Source of the DNA: Epiperipatus broadwayi
Lineage: Eukaryota; Onychophora; Udeonychophora; Euonychophora; Peripatidae
DNA length: 64,000 bases
NCBI GenBank assembly: GCA_028023455.1
Contig: JAQFVV010013405.1
Location: forward strand, 62,001 to 126,000
Direction: 5' to 3'
Part shown: positions 12,583-24,500 of the stretch, piece after piece
How the letters are laid out: the number at the start of each line of letters is the position of its first letter
How positions within the stretch are numbered: position 1 is the first letter of the stretch
Position numbers and translations under genes: made by a program
Notes under the pieces: generated by a model
The model's input: only the letters and a program-made list of their open reading frames with translations
Databases searched by the model: none
What the model was told of the DNA's origin: nothing

Positions 12583-13980
12583 GATCACACACACTGTGAT
12601 CACACATGTGTACATTTAATATATAGCATAATCTTAAATGTGAGTTTTTATGTAAACTAAGTTATAGAAATTGGATAATAAAATTAGAACAATAAAATAA
12701 ATTTATTTTAAGTTAGTTTTAATTACAAAATCAAAATGGTAGTTGAGGAATGCAAGTAATTAAAAAATCAATTATGGTAATTAAAGAAAGTGAAGGAAGG
12801 TAAGCAACCAAGATCCTTATCTTTCACCTTCCAATGTCAGCTTTTTTTAAAATTTAAAATTAGTAAAGTTTAAGGAATAATAAAATAAGATCATCAAAGT
12901 TGATGATTAAGTCTTAAAGGAAAAAATAAATAAAAAGGGGTTAATGATTGTAGAATTAGCAATCATAATTTTCAGTTGCACTTATGAATAAAAAATAAAT
13001 AGATTTATAAAAAAGATAAAGATCATCTCTTCAAAATACACATGTGAATGCATGAAATACATGTATGGCTATGTGAAGGAAATAAAGAGAGTGTAAATAA
13101 GAAAATTATTTTATTAAAAAGAAATGGAAGTAAATAAAATAAAATAAAAAAAAGAAGAAAATTTTATGTATTTTATGAAAGTAAAATAAAGATGTGAAAT
13201 GTAATTAATGACATTCCAAAAACAATCAAGAAGATAAGAAAAGGATTCTGGGACAATTAAGTAAAAGTTGAAAGAAGAAGCCATGTTGAGTTCTTTTTGA
13301 GTCTGCTGAGCTGAAAGACAGAGTAGTTCGAGAGCTGTGAACAAAAATGTACCAAGAAGTTGAAACATTGAGAATGCAGGGCTAAAGAGCCGCAAAGGGA
13401 TGCCAGTTGATCCACACTCACTTTGGGTGTAAAGTCATTTTCCCCATGAAGTAATAGTAGAGATAGCCCCTGCCTGATGGTTCACCTTCCCTGTCATTGA
13501 AGCCACAAGAATACAACTTAAGTAAGCTGCAAGAAAGACTCCAGCAGGATCCCAAGAATTTCCATCTCTACAAAAGAAGTGGAGTAATCCACATGATGGG
13601 TAATAATTCCCTCGTCAATGTCCAGAAAACCTAGGTAATTAACTTTAATATAACATGCGTGCACACACTTTCGTAAATGGGCCACATTAATTGAAAATGC
13701 AATTGCACATGTGAATCTGAATGAACCAAATAATTAGTAGTTATTCTATATCAAAGAATACATAAGAAAAGACTATAAGCTATAAAATATCTACAGATAA
13801 ATGTTTAATATCAAAGAATTATCATTTTAGGTGAAGAGTTAATTAAATTAAATATAATTTGTGTTATTTTAATGATTGCTTGTTTTATATCAAAATATTA
13901 TATTTTAATGTTTTGTGAATGTATTATATTAAACAATATTTATTCATGAATAACTCTTTACATCTCATCTTTCCTTCTTC
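12578..13980. other. No gene recognised
   Basis: AT-rich sequence. 13380-13640 is less AT-rich than its surroundings, but I see no sustained domain-like reading frame. A 93-codon minus-strand frame at 13114-13395 is hydrophobic and lacks any family signature, so I do not call it. Confidence 0.5.
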
Positions 13981-14341
13981 ATCATACTAATTATAATGAT
14001 ATACCCGCAGAGTTTATAAAATACTAAGTAAACATTTATTCTAGTAAAAGTACATTGTCGATATAGTACAGTAACATTAAATCTCGCAAAAATTATAAAT
14101 ATTTCAAGGGCTGGATTATTTTAAGTAAATAATTCTTATGAATGAGTATCCAGCAGCTGAAGAAGCATCTGATCAGGAAAGATAATACTGAAATATTCCA
14201 TTGGTAATCTCAGTATTCGATCAGGAATATAGACTTAAATAATGAGTCTATATTGGCTTCTTTGCTTGACATGACAGTCGTGTCGATCGTAAAGTGTAAA
14301 ATTAAATGTTTACAAATGGTCAAAAAGGTAATTCTGTTACA
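13981..14341 (+). mobile_element. 3' part of an LTR (start not located)
   Basis: The segment ends ATTCTGTTACA at 14341, directly followed by a primer-site-like sequence (TTTTGGAGGCCAGTCTGGG). A gag-like start follows 830 nt later. No second LTR copy is in the window, so the left boundary given is arbitrary. Confidence 0.4.
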
Positions 14342-14344
14342 TTT

Positions 14345-14361
14345 TGGAGGCCAGTCTGGGA
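14345..14361 (+). promoter_or_regulatory. Putative primer-binding site
   Basis: TGGAGGCCAGTCTGGGA begins 3 nt after the CA end of the LTR. Inferred from position and the TGG start only. Confidence 0.35.
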
Positions 14362-15174
14362 TTTTCTGTACAATTATTAGTCATGTGTCGGATAGGATTT
14401 TGTTGAAAAAAAATTATTCATATACAAATTAATTCCAAAAAATTAACTTGGTGAGAAGCGAGGATGAGAGGGAGAGTTTTTTTTTTTGCTTTATAGTTCA
14501 TTATATATATATTTCAAAGTCACATGTGTAGAAGAAAAGAGAAAGGAAGGGGGATAAATTAACTGTGTGAAAATCTATTGAAAGTTTTTTTATATTTACT
14601 GTTATAGAAGGAAAAGTAAAAAAAAGTATTTAGAAATTATATGCATGTCTTATATCACGACCGAATATATATGTTATCTTTACATAATTGCAATCAAATA
14701 AAAAAGAAATATATTGAAATCTAATATAAATGGGGAATAGATTTTGAAATTTTATTGATAAGTCATAAATATAGTGAGATAAAGGATATCAGTGAAATCA
14801 AAATAAATTATATACTTGTCTTATTTCAAACAGTCGTAGTGAAATAGAACATATTAGTCAAACCAAAGAAATTATAAACATGCATTATTGTAAGGTGTTG
14901 TAGTAGAATAAATTTATTGATAAATATATACGTAGTAGAGTCGAGGGTAATAGTCAAGAAAATAGACAGATCAGGGAGAGGAAACGAATCTAAGGCAGGT
15001 AAGCAAAGAATCTGAGCAGGTGTGGTTGGGATTAACTGGCGTACCAAATGCCAATCATAAAAGAAAAATAATTAAATCAGCAAATAGAAATAAAAGCTCA
15101 AGAACAAAAGAGAATCAGCATAGTGGAAATATAATTAAAGATTAATTCATAAACTTAAAAGTAGATTAATGCAC

Positions 15175-15420
15175 ATGAGAGCAAAAACAAAGATGGAGGT
15201 CCAAGGTGACAGAGAGGGGAGTATTAGTAGTGAAAAACAAACTGAACAAACCAAAGATTTTAGTAATGAGAGGAAAATGGAAGATAGTAATGATCACAAA
15301 AAGCATATAATGTAGAATACCATGATGTGATGAGTATGTTAAAAGAGATATTAAAAAATCAGCAACAATTTTCCAAAGAATTCAAAGAAAGAGAGAAGCA
15401 AAGGGAGGAATCAAACAAGG
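15175..15420 (+). pseudogene. Gag-like relic, frameshifted and truncated
   Basis: ATG at 15175 opens 46 codons of charged sequence (MRAKTKMEVQGDRE) to a TAG at 15313-15315. A second frame begins at 15336 with MLKEILKNQQQFSKEF followed by charged residues (KEREKQREESNK), a coiled-coil style typical of gag N-termini and similar in character to the array gag. The relic is cut off at about 15420, where a hammerhead-bearing repeat starts. It follows an LTR end and PBS, so it is probably the gag of that third LTR family. No pol sequence is present. Confidence 0.45.
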
Positions 15421-15795
15421 CAATGATATATATTGCAGAGGCTTCTACTATGTGGTGATGCTGAACTGATATCAGACCCATATAGCTATCTGGCTTGCTA
15501 TGCTGAGTTTGAAGACATTATGTGTCTAAAAGATTCACGCTTGCAAGCTGAATAGAAACTGTTTCATAAACACTCAGAGTTTGTGTTTAGATCTAGTTTC
15601 TTATTCCTGTCTTTCACTGATGATAGCAAATAGCTTGAAATCATGATCTGAAAGTGGAATTAAAGTTAGAGATAGTGAACGCTTGCTCTGACATTTATGT
15701 AAACAAACATATGCTTGATGGTGTTTTTGGTAGAACGCCATCTATTGACATAAATACAAGCATTAGCAAGTTTTTAACTTGTTTTTTGTTTTTCA
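15421..15795 (+). mobile_element. Hammerhead retroposon, family A, single unit
   Basis: Clear homologue of the units at 53886-54835 (same ordered blocks: GATATCAG palindrome, TCTAGTTTCTTA, hammerhead, CGCCATCT near the end, AAGTTTTTAACTTG at the tail). It is in the ribozyme-sense orientation and lies inside the gag relic. No target duplication is evident because the left edge is truncated relative to the full unit. Confidence 0.7.
15603..15660 (+). ncRNA. Type I hammerhead ribozyme (family A), complete core
   Basis: Helix I proximal: CTTTCA (15611-15616) with TGAAAG (15649-15654). Helix I distal: ATTCC (15603-15607) with GGAAT (15656-15660), separated by an internal loop TGT/T. Core CTGATGA at 15617-15623 and GAAA at 15637-15640. 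Helix II: AGC/GCT with a 5 nt loop after a T-T mismatch. Helix III: ATC/GAT closed by only 2 nt (15640-15647). Cleavage is predicted after C15648 (triplet ATC). Every conserved core base of the hammerhead motif is present. The tiny helix III loop is as in satellite and retrozyme hammerheads, which usually work better as dimers. Confidence 0.8.
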
Positions 15796-15873
15796 TATAT
15801 ATATATGTAATATACAGGGTATGAGCACAGACCATATATATATATATATATATTGATTAGATTGGTAGTATAT

Positions 15874-16150
15874 ATGGAAACATAATGGATAAAATTAGTT
15901 ATAGAATGGAATACGATGGAGTACTTTTATAGAAATAACTATATTAAAAGGAAATATGCCTATGTGTTTGAAAAGAAAGGTTTTTAATATATGTGTTTTA
16001 CTAGTTTTTATTTATGAATCACTTAACAAAATAGCAGTACAGGAACTTGAGAATATTTAATGAAAAATGGAAAGATGTATATTAGGAGTGACAAAAAGAG
16101 GTCAAAATGAAATACGTGGTGAGAGTTACGAAAATGAAATAACAAATAGA
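15874..16150 (+). pseudogene. RTE-type LINE 3' fragment, heavily decayed
   Basis: Starts ATGGAAACATAATGG and follows the RTE fragment at 58701 for about 270 nt, including the block GGAAATATGCCTATGTGTTTG, but with stops and frameshifts. It corresponds to the region after the reverse-transcriptase catalytic core. It begins next to a TA microsatellite at the same point of the element as the 58.7 kb copy. Confidence 0.65.
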
Positions 16151-18255
16151 CATATATTAAGTTATTAAATTAGTATTAAATACAATCTGTTGTAAAAAAT
16201 GAATTTAAATTTTTAAAGCCAATATATTTTTTGTTCTAACATTTTGTTTTTAAAAATATATTTGTTTTTATTAAAAGAGGAAAAATGTAATTAAACATTG
16301 ATTAATTAAGAGACAGAAGGTAATTTTGAAGATAGTGTGAGATTAAAGACAAATATGTTTTTTGAAAAACCTTTTTTGGAAAACAATGACAAAGTTATAA
16401 AGTTGTTAGGATAATTAATTTAGATCAGGGCATATATATCTGGCAGAGTAAACACATGAAATTAGAATATATCTTGATGGAGTAAGGGAAAGGTAGAAGT
16501 ACAATAAATATTTAGCTAGAAGCTTATGCAGTAAATTTAAATTTAGTACTGGAGAATAATATTGTCGAAATTATGAAATGTTAAAATAAAATAAGAGCTT
16601 GTGCTTTTTTACACACTAATGGCAAGTTGTCTCCTAATGTGTGTTCATATTCTGTAGCACTGTAAAATACAAAAAATGCAAAGTTTAGCTTTAGTATAAA
16701 AATAAAAATGAATTCATGCCCATTGCCATTGGAGTTATATTTTTTTGCCCAGAAATTATGACAGTTGCTGTTTCTTCAAAATTAAGAAGTGATAATAACC
16801 AACCAGTATCTAAATAATGATAAAAGAAACATACCTGTGCTAATCCATCTAAAATGATGAACAGAGAACAGATAGAGTTTATTATTTATGACCAGTCTAA
16901 GAAAACAAGAAAATTATGATTACATATAAAAAAGAAACTTACTGGTAATAATCAACCACAAATATTGATTGAGAGCATGAAGATGGATCAACTCATGTGA
17001 TGAACTATAAATAAAGTATACTCGTGTTACCTTTAAAAACACATTTTATAAAAAAAATAGGTATTTTTGACTGTAAACAGAAATAAGTGCTTACATTAAT
17101 TAAAAAATTCGATAAGACTTTTAACATATCACAGGTAATAGAATAATATATCAAATTATAAATCAATATGTATTTATTCATGATTTTTACTATTACATTG
17201 TATTATTAGGTTTTAACTTTATTCTTTGCTTTAAAAGGGATTAAATATTTATTTATATATTTCTTTTGAATTAATTGTAAAAATATGTTATATCTTATGA
17301 TAATTATTTTATTAATTTTGAAATGATCATAATTCATAATAGACCAGATATATGGTGGAGGGAAAAATAATATTTCTAATTTAGTTTCAAGTCTTGAGAA
17401 ATGAAAGATGGTGGCAATGATTAAATGTCATAATATTTCGTGCCTGCTCTGTTGATATTCTATTTATTTAAAAAATTTAAAAGTCAAATATGTACTGGGG
17501 AGAATATTGACACATTTATATATTTTTTGTTGAAAATGTCTGAAACAAAATATTGTTACAGTTTAAAAATAATTGCTGGAACTCAATATCAATTGTTGAA
17601 TTTCCTTAATTCAATAAGAGATTTAAGTTAAATAGTTCACTTGTGCAGTATTCTGCTTGGTTTTAATGTGTCTGCAAGATATTACTTGGTGCTAAATGGG
17701 GTTGCTATCACCTAAAGGATAAATATTTGAACCTTGTGGAACCTTGATTGATCATGGTCTGTTATAGCAATCTAAAGAAAATTAAAATGACCAGTGACCT
17801 CAAGTGTTTTAAATAGCACTTAAACATCTATATGTAATGATATATGTATATTTACAGTAAGTGTGTGCAATCAAATGAATGATGATGAGCAGAAACTATT
17901 ACTGTTGTTAATCAGCATATCAGTAATAATGTCCATTATATGATAAAGCCCTTCAACATGTTTATCACCAAGCTTTGAATTGGATTTCATTCTCAAATCC
18001 CATTACATTTGGCTTTCACCTTCTGGATTTTTTTTCTGAAGCCTTCACTTTCTATTTACACCTAACGTAACTCCAACTTTAACTGATTTGAACATCAATC
18101 TATTTCCAACTTCAACTGACTTCTAACAATTATTTTATGCTTTTTCAAAATTATGTAACAGAACAATCACACACATTTCATCAAAAATGGAAATTAATAA
18201 AATTCATTACATATAAATTATAATAAATAAAAAAAAAATATATATATATATATAT
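16151..18255. other. No gene recognised
   Basis: AT-rich DNA. The 63-codon frame at 17440-17631 has no recognisable motif. I see no splice-flanked exon here. Confidence 0.5.
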
Positions 18256-18735
18256 CGATACCAAATTACTACAGTTTATTTAAATAATATTTTTATATAA
18301 ATTACATATTGTTGTTAAATTAGTAATAAATTGAGAGGTTGCCAATCTCTCACATGTGACAGACTGTCAACCTCTCAATTTATCACCATTTATTTGATGT
18401 AACAAATATGCTGCCTCACAACTTTGACACAAATCAGACTAGAGATTCTCCAATAATGAATAATATTTCTGCAGTGTAAGTTTCACTATACCACTGTCAT
18501 GCATCCATTTTTAACACCTTGTGGAGGGATATAATCATAAACATATGACCAAAGACATGTGAAAATGACCGATGATCCCAAGAAGCATATTTTATGCTAA
18601 AAGAGCATTCATTAGTTGGTCCAGATCACAATCTCTTACATATATTTTTATCATTGTTCAGGATATATATATATATTGTGACATATTTATTTATCATTGT
18701 TCAGGATATATATATATATTGTGACATTTTATTTA
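18256..18735 (-). repeat. Family C interspersed repeat, copy 1
   Basis: Shares ordered blocks with 23757-24105, 24125-24500 and 51860-52050: TTTATTTGATG..., ATGCTGCCTCACAACTTTG, CAATAATGAATAATATTTC, AGTTGGTCCAGATCACAAT. It lies between TA microsatellites. A 43 bp segment around TCATTGTTCAGG plus TA repeat is duplicated at 18651-18735. Strand is set to match the orientation in which the 24 kb copies form a partial-plus-full tandem dimer. Confidence 0.65.
18328..18381. repeat. 14 bp inverted repeat within C copy 1
   Basis: AAATTGAGAGGTTG (18328-18341) and CAACCTCTCAATTT (18368-18381) form a perfect 14 bp stem with a 26 nt loop. It is in sequence that other C copies lack, so it is likely a small insertion. 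Confidence 0.6.
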
Positions 18736-20614
18736 GGTCCCTGGATTATTTAATCTAAAATTTTAAATGATAATATATTTGGCATTAAGATCTTAACAAG
18801 TGGCTTTCAATAAAGATTGTTTTGAATGCACTGGGAAATTTGCTTGAGTGGAGATGAGATTTCAAATCCAGTCTAGGCTCTGATTAGACTAAAACAATTT
18901 AAAAACATTGTTATTAATTGGGAGATAAATATATTGCTATTTTATTATTGTTGAATAGCAATTGAAATAAATAAATAATTAAATAAAATTTATAAATCTT
19001 GTAAAATGAATTGTTATAGTAAATTACTTAAGCATATTTTTTTTAGTACTGAACATAAAGCTGTCTTGAATAAGTATGAGTAATTATTAAAAATGAAGAC
19101 AGAGGGGGTAATATTAATTATGCATACCAAGATTATTGGTTTAAATTGCTCCCAGAGTGCACTGTAATAAAAGCTATATATTATCTAACCCAGCTGTAGG
19201 GGGGTGGATTAAGAAAAACAAGAACTAAGAAACCACAGACCTCAACTCATCTCAAATAAGGAAGGAAAAAAAGGCTAAAAAATCAGAAAATTCTGGAATC
19301 TAATTGAATGAAATTATAAAATCTTGCTATCTAAAAATGTTTGAATAGAAAATCTTAAAACCTTGCTATCATTTTAAGCACCATTTCCAGACTGCATACT
19401 TTCTAGGATTCATACTGGAGAAGGAAATGAAAACCATGGGGATAAGTCTTTATTTAAATAAGTATTGCTCCAAACGCAGGAAAATTCAAGAAAAAATAAG
19501 CTTTTGCTTTTATTTTATTCATGTTTTTGAAAGATCTGTGAAAATGACACACAAATTATTTATAAGTAAACCAAAAAGTTGGTAATGTTTGTATTTCACA
19601 TGCTATTCTTATTATCCAGCAAAACAAGATTGTGCTTGTAAAGTAAAATATCAAGAAAAAAAATAATTCGAGAAAATTTTGAAAACAAGGGTTATGTATG
19701 ATATATATAGTAAATAAATTTAAAAGTCATTTTTGAATCATCTAAATTTTAATAAAGTTAAAAGATAATTGCAAGTGATTTTATTCTCAATTCTTTATTA
19801 AGAAATAAACACTCACCGGCTGATTTTTTTTATAGCACCAAACTTGTGTAATGATAGTAATAGAAAAATTATAAATTCATTAAAAGTGCTTAAGATATCA
19901 GATTAATAATTGGATAAATTCCTTTTAATTTTGTTAATTATAGATATTGCTAATAAAAAGGGAACAAAATAATTATTTGCTTATAAAAGTTTTCCGTGCA
20001 ATACATATATATAAGATTTTAAAAAAATGTTTGAAAAATGTTCTAATTACTTAAAGTTGTTACATTTACCATGGAGGAAAGAACATAATCAATAAATCAT
20101 TAAAAAATAAATAAATTAATATGTTAAGTGTAATAAAATTTGACTAATTTTCAAGGAAAATTATCTAGAGAAAAATAAATAAACATATCTGTTTAAGTCT
20201 ACTACAATTGGAAGTATGAATTTTAATTGCCTTATTAATTATCAGTACAGAAACCATCAAATAATTTTTGCCTTTGGATAAGTGTTGAATATTGCTTTAT
20301 TATACATTGAACAGGATAATGAAAATATATACATGCGTTATCTGGAATATTTGCTCATTATAATGCCAGTTTTAATAATTTTAACTCACAAAATGAAATA
20401 ACTTGAATGAATAGGATAAAAATTTAATGGATAAAAATGTACTTTTATTTTGTTTTATTATTGATGTGTTATGAATATTACTTACGTCATGTGTTATTTA
20501 AGAATTTTTATTTTTAAACATATATATTTTATTGTGGCATGAAAAATATATATTGAGTTAAAGAAAAAAATGTGTAAAATATATACATTTAATATGTGTA
20601 TTTTTATTTTTCAG
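18736..20614. other. No gene recognised
   Basis: AT-rich, without convincing coding or repeat structure. Confidence 0.45.
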
Positions 20615-20709
20615 TTAAGGGAAAACATAGTTTTAATATCATTGATCTGAAGAGAGAGAAAAATATTTATCTCTTGCAGTTTAAAACCGATCTTGGTGTA
20701 TTTTATTAA
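20615..20709 (+). CDS. Candidate terminal exon of an unidentified gene
   Basis: A polypyrimidine acceptor (TATTTTTATTTTTCAG) ends at 20614. The following 95 nt are open in one frame (two bases completing a split codon, then KGKHSFNIIDLKREKNIYLL and 10 more residues) to TAA at 20707-20709. AATAAA lies 110 nt further on at 20819. The phase (acceptor after base 1 of a codon) equals that of the exon at 25202. The first residues (K-x-x-H-S-F ... IYLxxF) resemble the start of that exon (K-x-x-H-T-F ... IYLxxF). This could be an alternative or duplicated last exon of one gene. In DNA this AT-rich, a short open stretch can also arise by chance. Confidence 0.3.
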
Positions 20710-20818
20710 GGGATGAACACACAGACATTGTTGTCAAAGATATACTAAAGACCCAATTATTTTCTTATATAAAAGAAAGTTTGATATAAACCTTTTTCAT
20801 TTTGTAATTTTGTATAGA

Positions 20819-20824
20819 AATAAA
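20819..20824 (+). terminator. Poly(A) signal AATAAA
   Basis: Canonical hexamer 110 nt after the candidate stop codon. Such hexamers are common in AT-rich DNA, so support is modest. Confidence 0.25.
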
Positions 20825-20829
20825 CTTGT

Positions 20830-22234
20830 CCACTTTGAATACAAATGCAGGTTTGATCTTTATTGTTTAAATACATTGTGCTCTCTTTAACAAAAGTGTA
20901 GTTGTCATTTTAAAATAATTAGCGATCATTTGACATATGTATTTTTGGTTTATCTATTGATACATTAATGGTTTTGCATTGTAAAATGGAATATATATAT
21001 ATCTCCACTGATCTTGTTGGTATTGTTTTACCTTGCTATAATATTGAGAATGATTAGTGACAGTTTTTAGTTGATAGGATGTTCCAATAGAATGACATCC
21101 AATAGATTAATATTAATATTGAGCATGGGCTGATGGAGAATCACCTATTGCTGATTTCATGAGAGGAAAGATTGGGAGAGTCTAAGTAGTAATTAATGCT
21201 TATAAGCATAAATAATCTTAAAATAAAGGATATCCATGGTCTAAATTCTATTTTTTTTCATGATGAGGCAAAGCCCACACATGCGTATATCCATTGAGAG
21301 GTAGTAGAATCAGCCACATTATTATACAACTGTCATGTTGTTTTATAAAGCCTCCCTTTTTATTGTAAAATCCATCATGATGATGTAGAGTTAGTTTTTC
21401 CACCATGTATGGTGAAGTATAGTAGTTCAAAAATCATATAGCAAGTATAAAATTAGGTTAGATTTAAGAACACTAATTTATCTATAGTGTTGGCCTAATT
21501 ATAATAGTGTTTATGATGTTGTATGATCATTATCAGTTATAGACAGACCCAACCAAGATCTATTTGTAATTGTAGAACTTATAGATGTAAAAGCAAGAGA
21601 TGCACACTAGCAGTGTGGATTCATCTTCATCCAATAATGATTTGACAATAGATGGGTAAGATCATATTCTATAATTGAGTTGTGGACCTAGGTAATGTTT
21701 TATTGAGATCTATGTGTATTTGACTTTTGAAGTCTATTCTTACTTTAAGTCACCAAACCTATTCATTTCAAATTTGAATCAGTTATTAATTGCGCAGAAT
21801 ATGATAATTGCCCTTATTATATTCTGATAGAAGAAAAGGGCTTTAGAAGAATGCAATACTTTATAATTTTTTTTGAATTCTAAATTTAAACTTGGTGCAT
21901 ATCCTAAAGTTTTAAATATACTGCTAGTTTTCGTAATTTAAATGCTAGTTCAGTTTCAATAAAGTTTCATTATATTATTCTTTAAAATAGGCTAAAAAGT
22001 AATAAATGATATTTTAAATTTCATTTTATAAGCAGGTTGTATCATTTGCTGAGTCAATGGGAGACCAGATATTTTTCCATCCATAAGTTCTTTTAATACA
22101 TTAGTTTTATTTCATGCCATGTCTGTGAATTAAAAATTTGTAAAGGTTGTAAATAAAGTTTGTTGTATTTAAAAATTTATTTAGTTGCCTGTAATCTTAT
22201 TGCTAATTACCACATATATACACTATTATTGTTA
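20830..22234. other. No gene recognised
   Basis: AT-rich. A 60-codon minus-strand frame at 21248-21430 has no family signature and no supporting context. Confidence 0.45.
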
Positions 22235-23638
22235 TTGCTATTGATCTATCAGAAGATTATAAATTGAAATCACCATCGATCAATATAGTACTATTAACTA
22301 TATTATTCTATATCATAATCATTTTGTTAAGCCTTATAATTTATTAGTACATCTAATTCATCATCACACAATAATCAAAATGTTAATAACTTATAGTACA
22401 GATTGTTTTAAGTAATAGATTAAAGATTAAATATAATATTGATTTAATTCAATCTGCAGAGCTATCATTCACTGATCTTGAGCACATGGTTTATCATTAT
22501 TTGAGAAAAGGAATTTGGTAAGTTGTTGTATTTAGTTATTAAAAGGGTATTCCTATTGCTTAAATTTTAAAGTTTATATTAGTTATAAAGTTTCTTTAGA
22601 ATTGCTAAATATAGTTCTCAATTTAAGTTTATATTGAGAGATATTAGGTGCATTATGTTTGAGTAGTGGTAAAATCCCTCTTACTGACCCAAATATATTT
22701 TGTATAATGATTTTGAGTGTTTGAACCCTGAGAAGAATTAGTTGTTAAGTTTCAAGATAGAATTTAAGTTTGTAATAAAGTTTATATCTAGTTAATTATT
22801 ATAGTTGAAATTAAAATAGATTACTTTCACTGTTTTATGAAAGTTAACTAAGCTTTAATATGTAAATTACTTATTTTGGCATAACATGTATAGTTTGTTT
22901 TAACTTCAGGATAAATATTCTGGTTGTGTCAAGTTTGAAATCCCTATTTGTATTTAACTTATCTTTTTACCATTTAATACCATATTAGGTCATAGTTTAA
23001 GATTTCAGTCTCCATCATTAACATTGTTCTTCAATTTCATTTTGATCATTCTTTTAGTTATTCATTCTCATTTGACATTAATTTATTATCATAATTGATT
23101 AATCATACATTAACTTTTATTCTTTTATCATCTTAACTATTCATTAACTCTTATTATATCATCATCTATCATTCATTATTCTCAGACATCTTCATTCTTT
23201 TCTCTTCATTCTTAGGTTCATTTCATTCCACCATTTAATTATTACTTCTTTCCATCATCCATTTAGTCATATTCATCATAATTTACTTATCATTCCATTT
23301 ATAAGTTTAATTTCATCATCATTCCAGAGATATAATTATTAGTTATTTATTAATTGGCTAAATATCAAATTTAACTCATCACTTTTTGTTTGTGTGGATT
23401 TTAAAGCTGGTTTGACCAGAAATCATTATTTTATTAATCACCTTGTGATCTTCTTTAGATCAACAGTTTCATGCTAGTTTTATTCAATACAGGAATCATT
23501 TCGTTAGTTTTACATTTTTGTTTCTTCATGCTTATATTCTTGATAATGAGAGTATGATAGGTTGCATAGAAGAATTTAGTTGCTAAAAATGTATGGCATG
23601 ATTCGTTGATGACCAGTTAGATCAGGGAGAAGGTTACA
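22235..23638 (+). mobile_element. Family D solo-LTR-like repeat, plus copy
   Basis: Aligns over its whole length, in inverted orientation, with 45335-47245. Shared landmarks include TCATTCAC(T/C)GATCTTGA near 22470, TTTGAACCCTGAGAA at 22723, GGAATCCCTATTT-like sequence near 22941, CATTATTCT near 23175, and a terminal GGTTACA at 23632-23638. It ends CA directly against a TA microsatellite. There is no PBS or coding region, so it is best read as a solo LTR. The 5' end is fuzzy. Confidence 0.6.
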
Positions 23639-23756
23639 ATATATATATATATATAATACTATTAATCGATGTCTGTATTTCTGCAAAATAATATATATAA
23701 ACTTATAAGTTTACACACACAAACACACCACACACATACACACACATATATATATA
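23639..23756. repeat. TA and CA microsatellite tract between D and C copies
   Basis: TA run at 23639-23655 and mixed CA/TA run at about 23713-23757. Confidence 0.85.
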
Positions 23757-24105
23757 TTGATAGCAAATTACTATGGTTTATTTGATACGCGTCACATATG
23801 CTGCCCTTACAACTTTGACACAAATCACTTAAAGAAAGAATATTCATAACTTTTATTAGTCATTCATTAAATCAGAGATTATCCAATAATGAATAATATT
23901 TCAGTAATATAATTTCCACTATACCATTTTCATGGAATGTAGAGACTAGTTTCTATCCATTTTTAACACATTATGGAGATAGTAATAATAAATATATGAC
24001 CAAAGATATATGAAAAAGATCTCTGAACCCAAGATGCACATTTTATGCTGAACTAGCACTCACCAATTGGCTCAGACCACAATCTCTTACACATATCTTC
24101 AACAT
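23757..24105 (-). repeat. Family C repeat, copy 2
   Basis: Same order of blocks as the 18.3 kb copy, starting TTGATAGCAAATTACTATGG after a TA tract. Confidence 0.65.
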
Positions 24106-24124
24106 TATTCCGTTATGTATCACT

Positions 24125-24500
24125 AGAAACTTACTACAGTTTATTTGATGTATCAAATATGCTGCTCTCACTTTCATTAGTGATTTGTGTTAAAGTTGTG
24201 AGGGCTGTATATTTGTTACTTATCAAATAAACTGTAAGAATTTGCTATATATATATACTGAACAATGATAAAAATGTATTTAAGAGATTGTGATTTGTGT
24301 TTATTGGTGTGTGCTAGTTCAACAGAAAATATGCTTCATGGTGATCATAGATATTTTCTCATATCTTTATTAACATGTTTATGATTACATACCTCCACAA
24401 GATGTTAAAGGGGGATATAAACTAGTTTCTTCCTTGGGTAAGAGTAGTATAGTGAAAATTACACTACAGAAATATTACTCATTGTTAGATATAATCTCTA
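24125..24500 (+). repeat. Family C repeat, inverted truncated-plus-full dimer
   Basis: 24125-24172 repeats the edge of C in the copy-2 orientation. 24173-24250 is the same edge inverted and is truncated at TGATTTGTGT. 24251-24500 then restarts at the other end of the unit (CTGAACAATGATAAAAATG) in the inverted orientation. This inverted unit / truncated unit / full unit architecture is the same as in families A and B. I could not find a hammerhead core in C. Confidence 0.5.

Noticed and set aside
13114-13395. 93-codon hydrophobic minus-strand frame
   Set aside because: No start context, splice sites, homology or repeat support; consistent with chance in AT-rich DNA.
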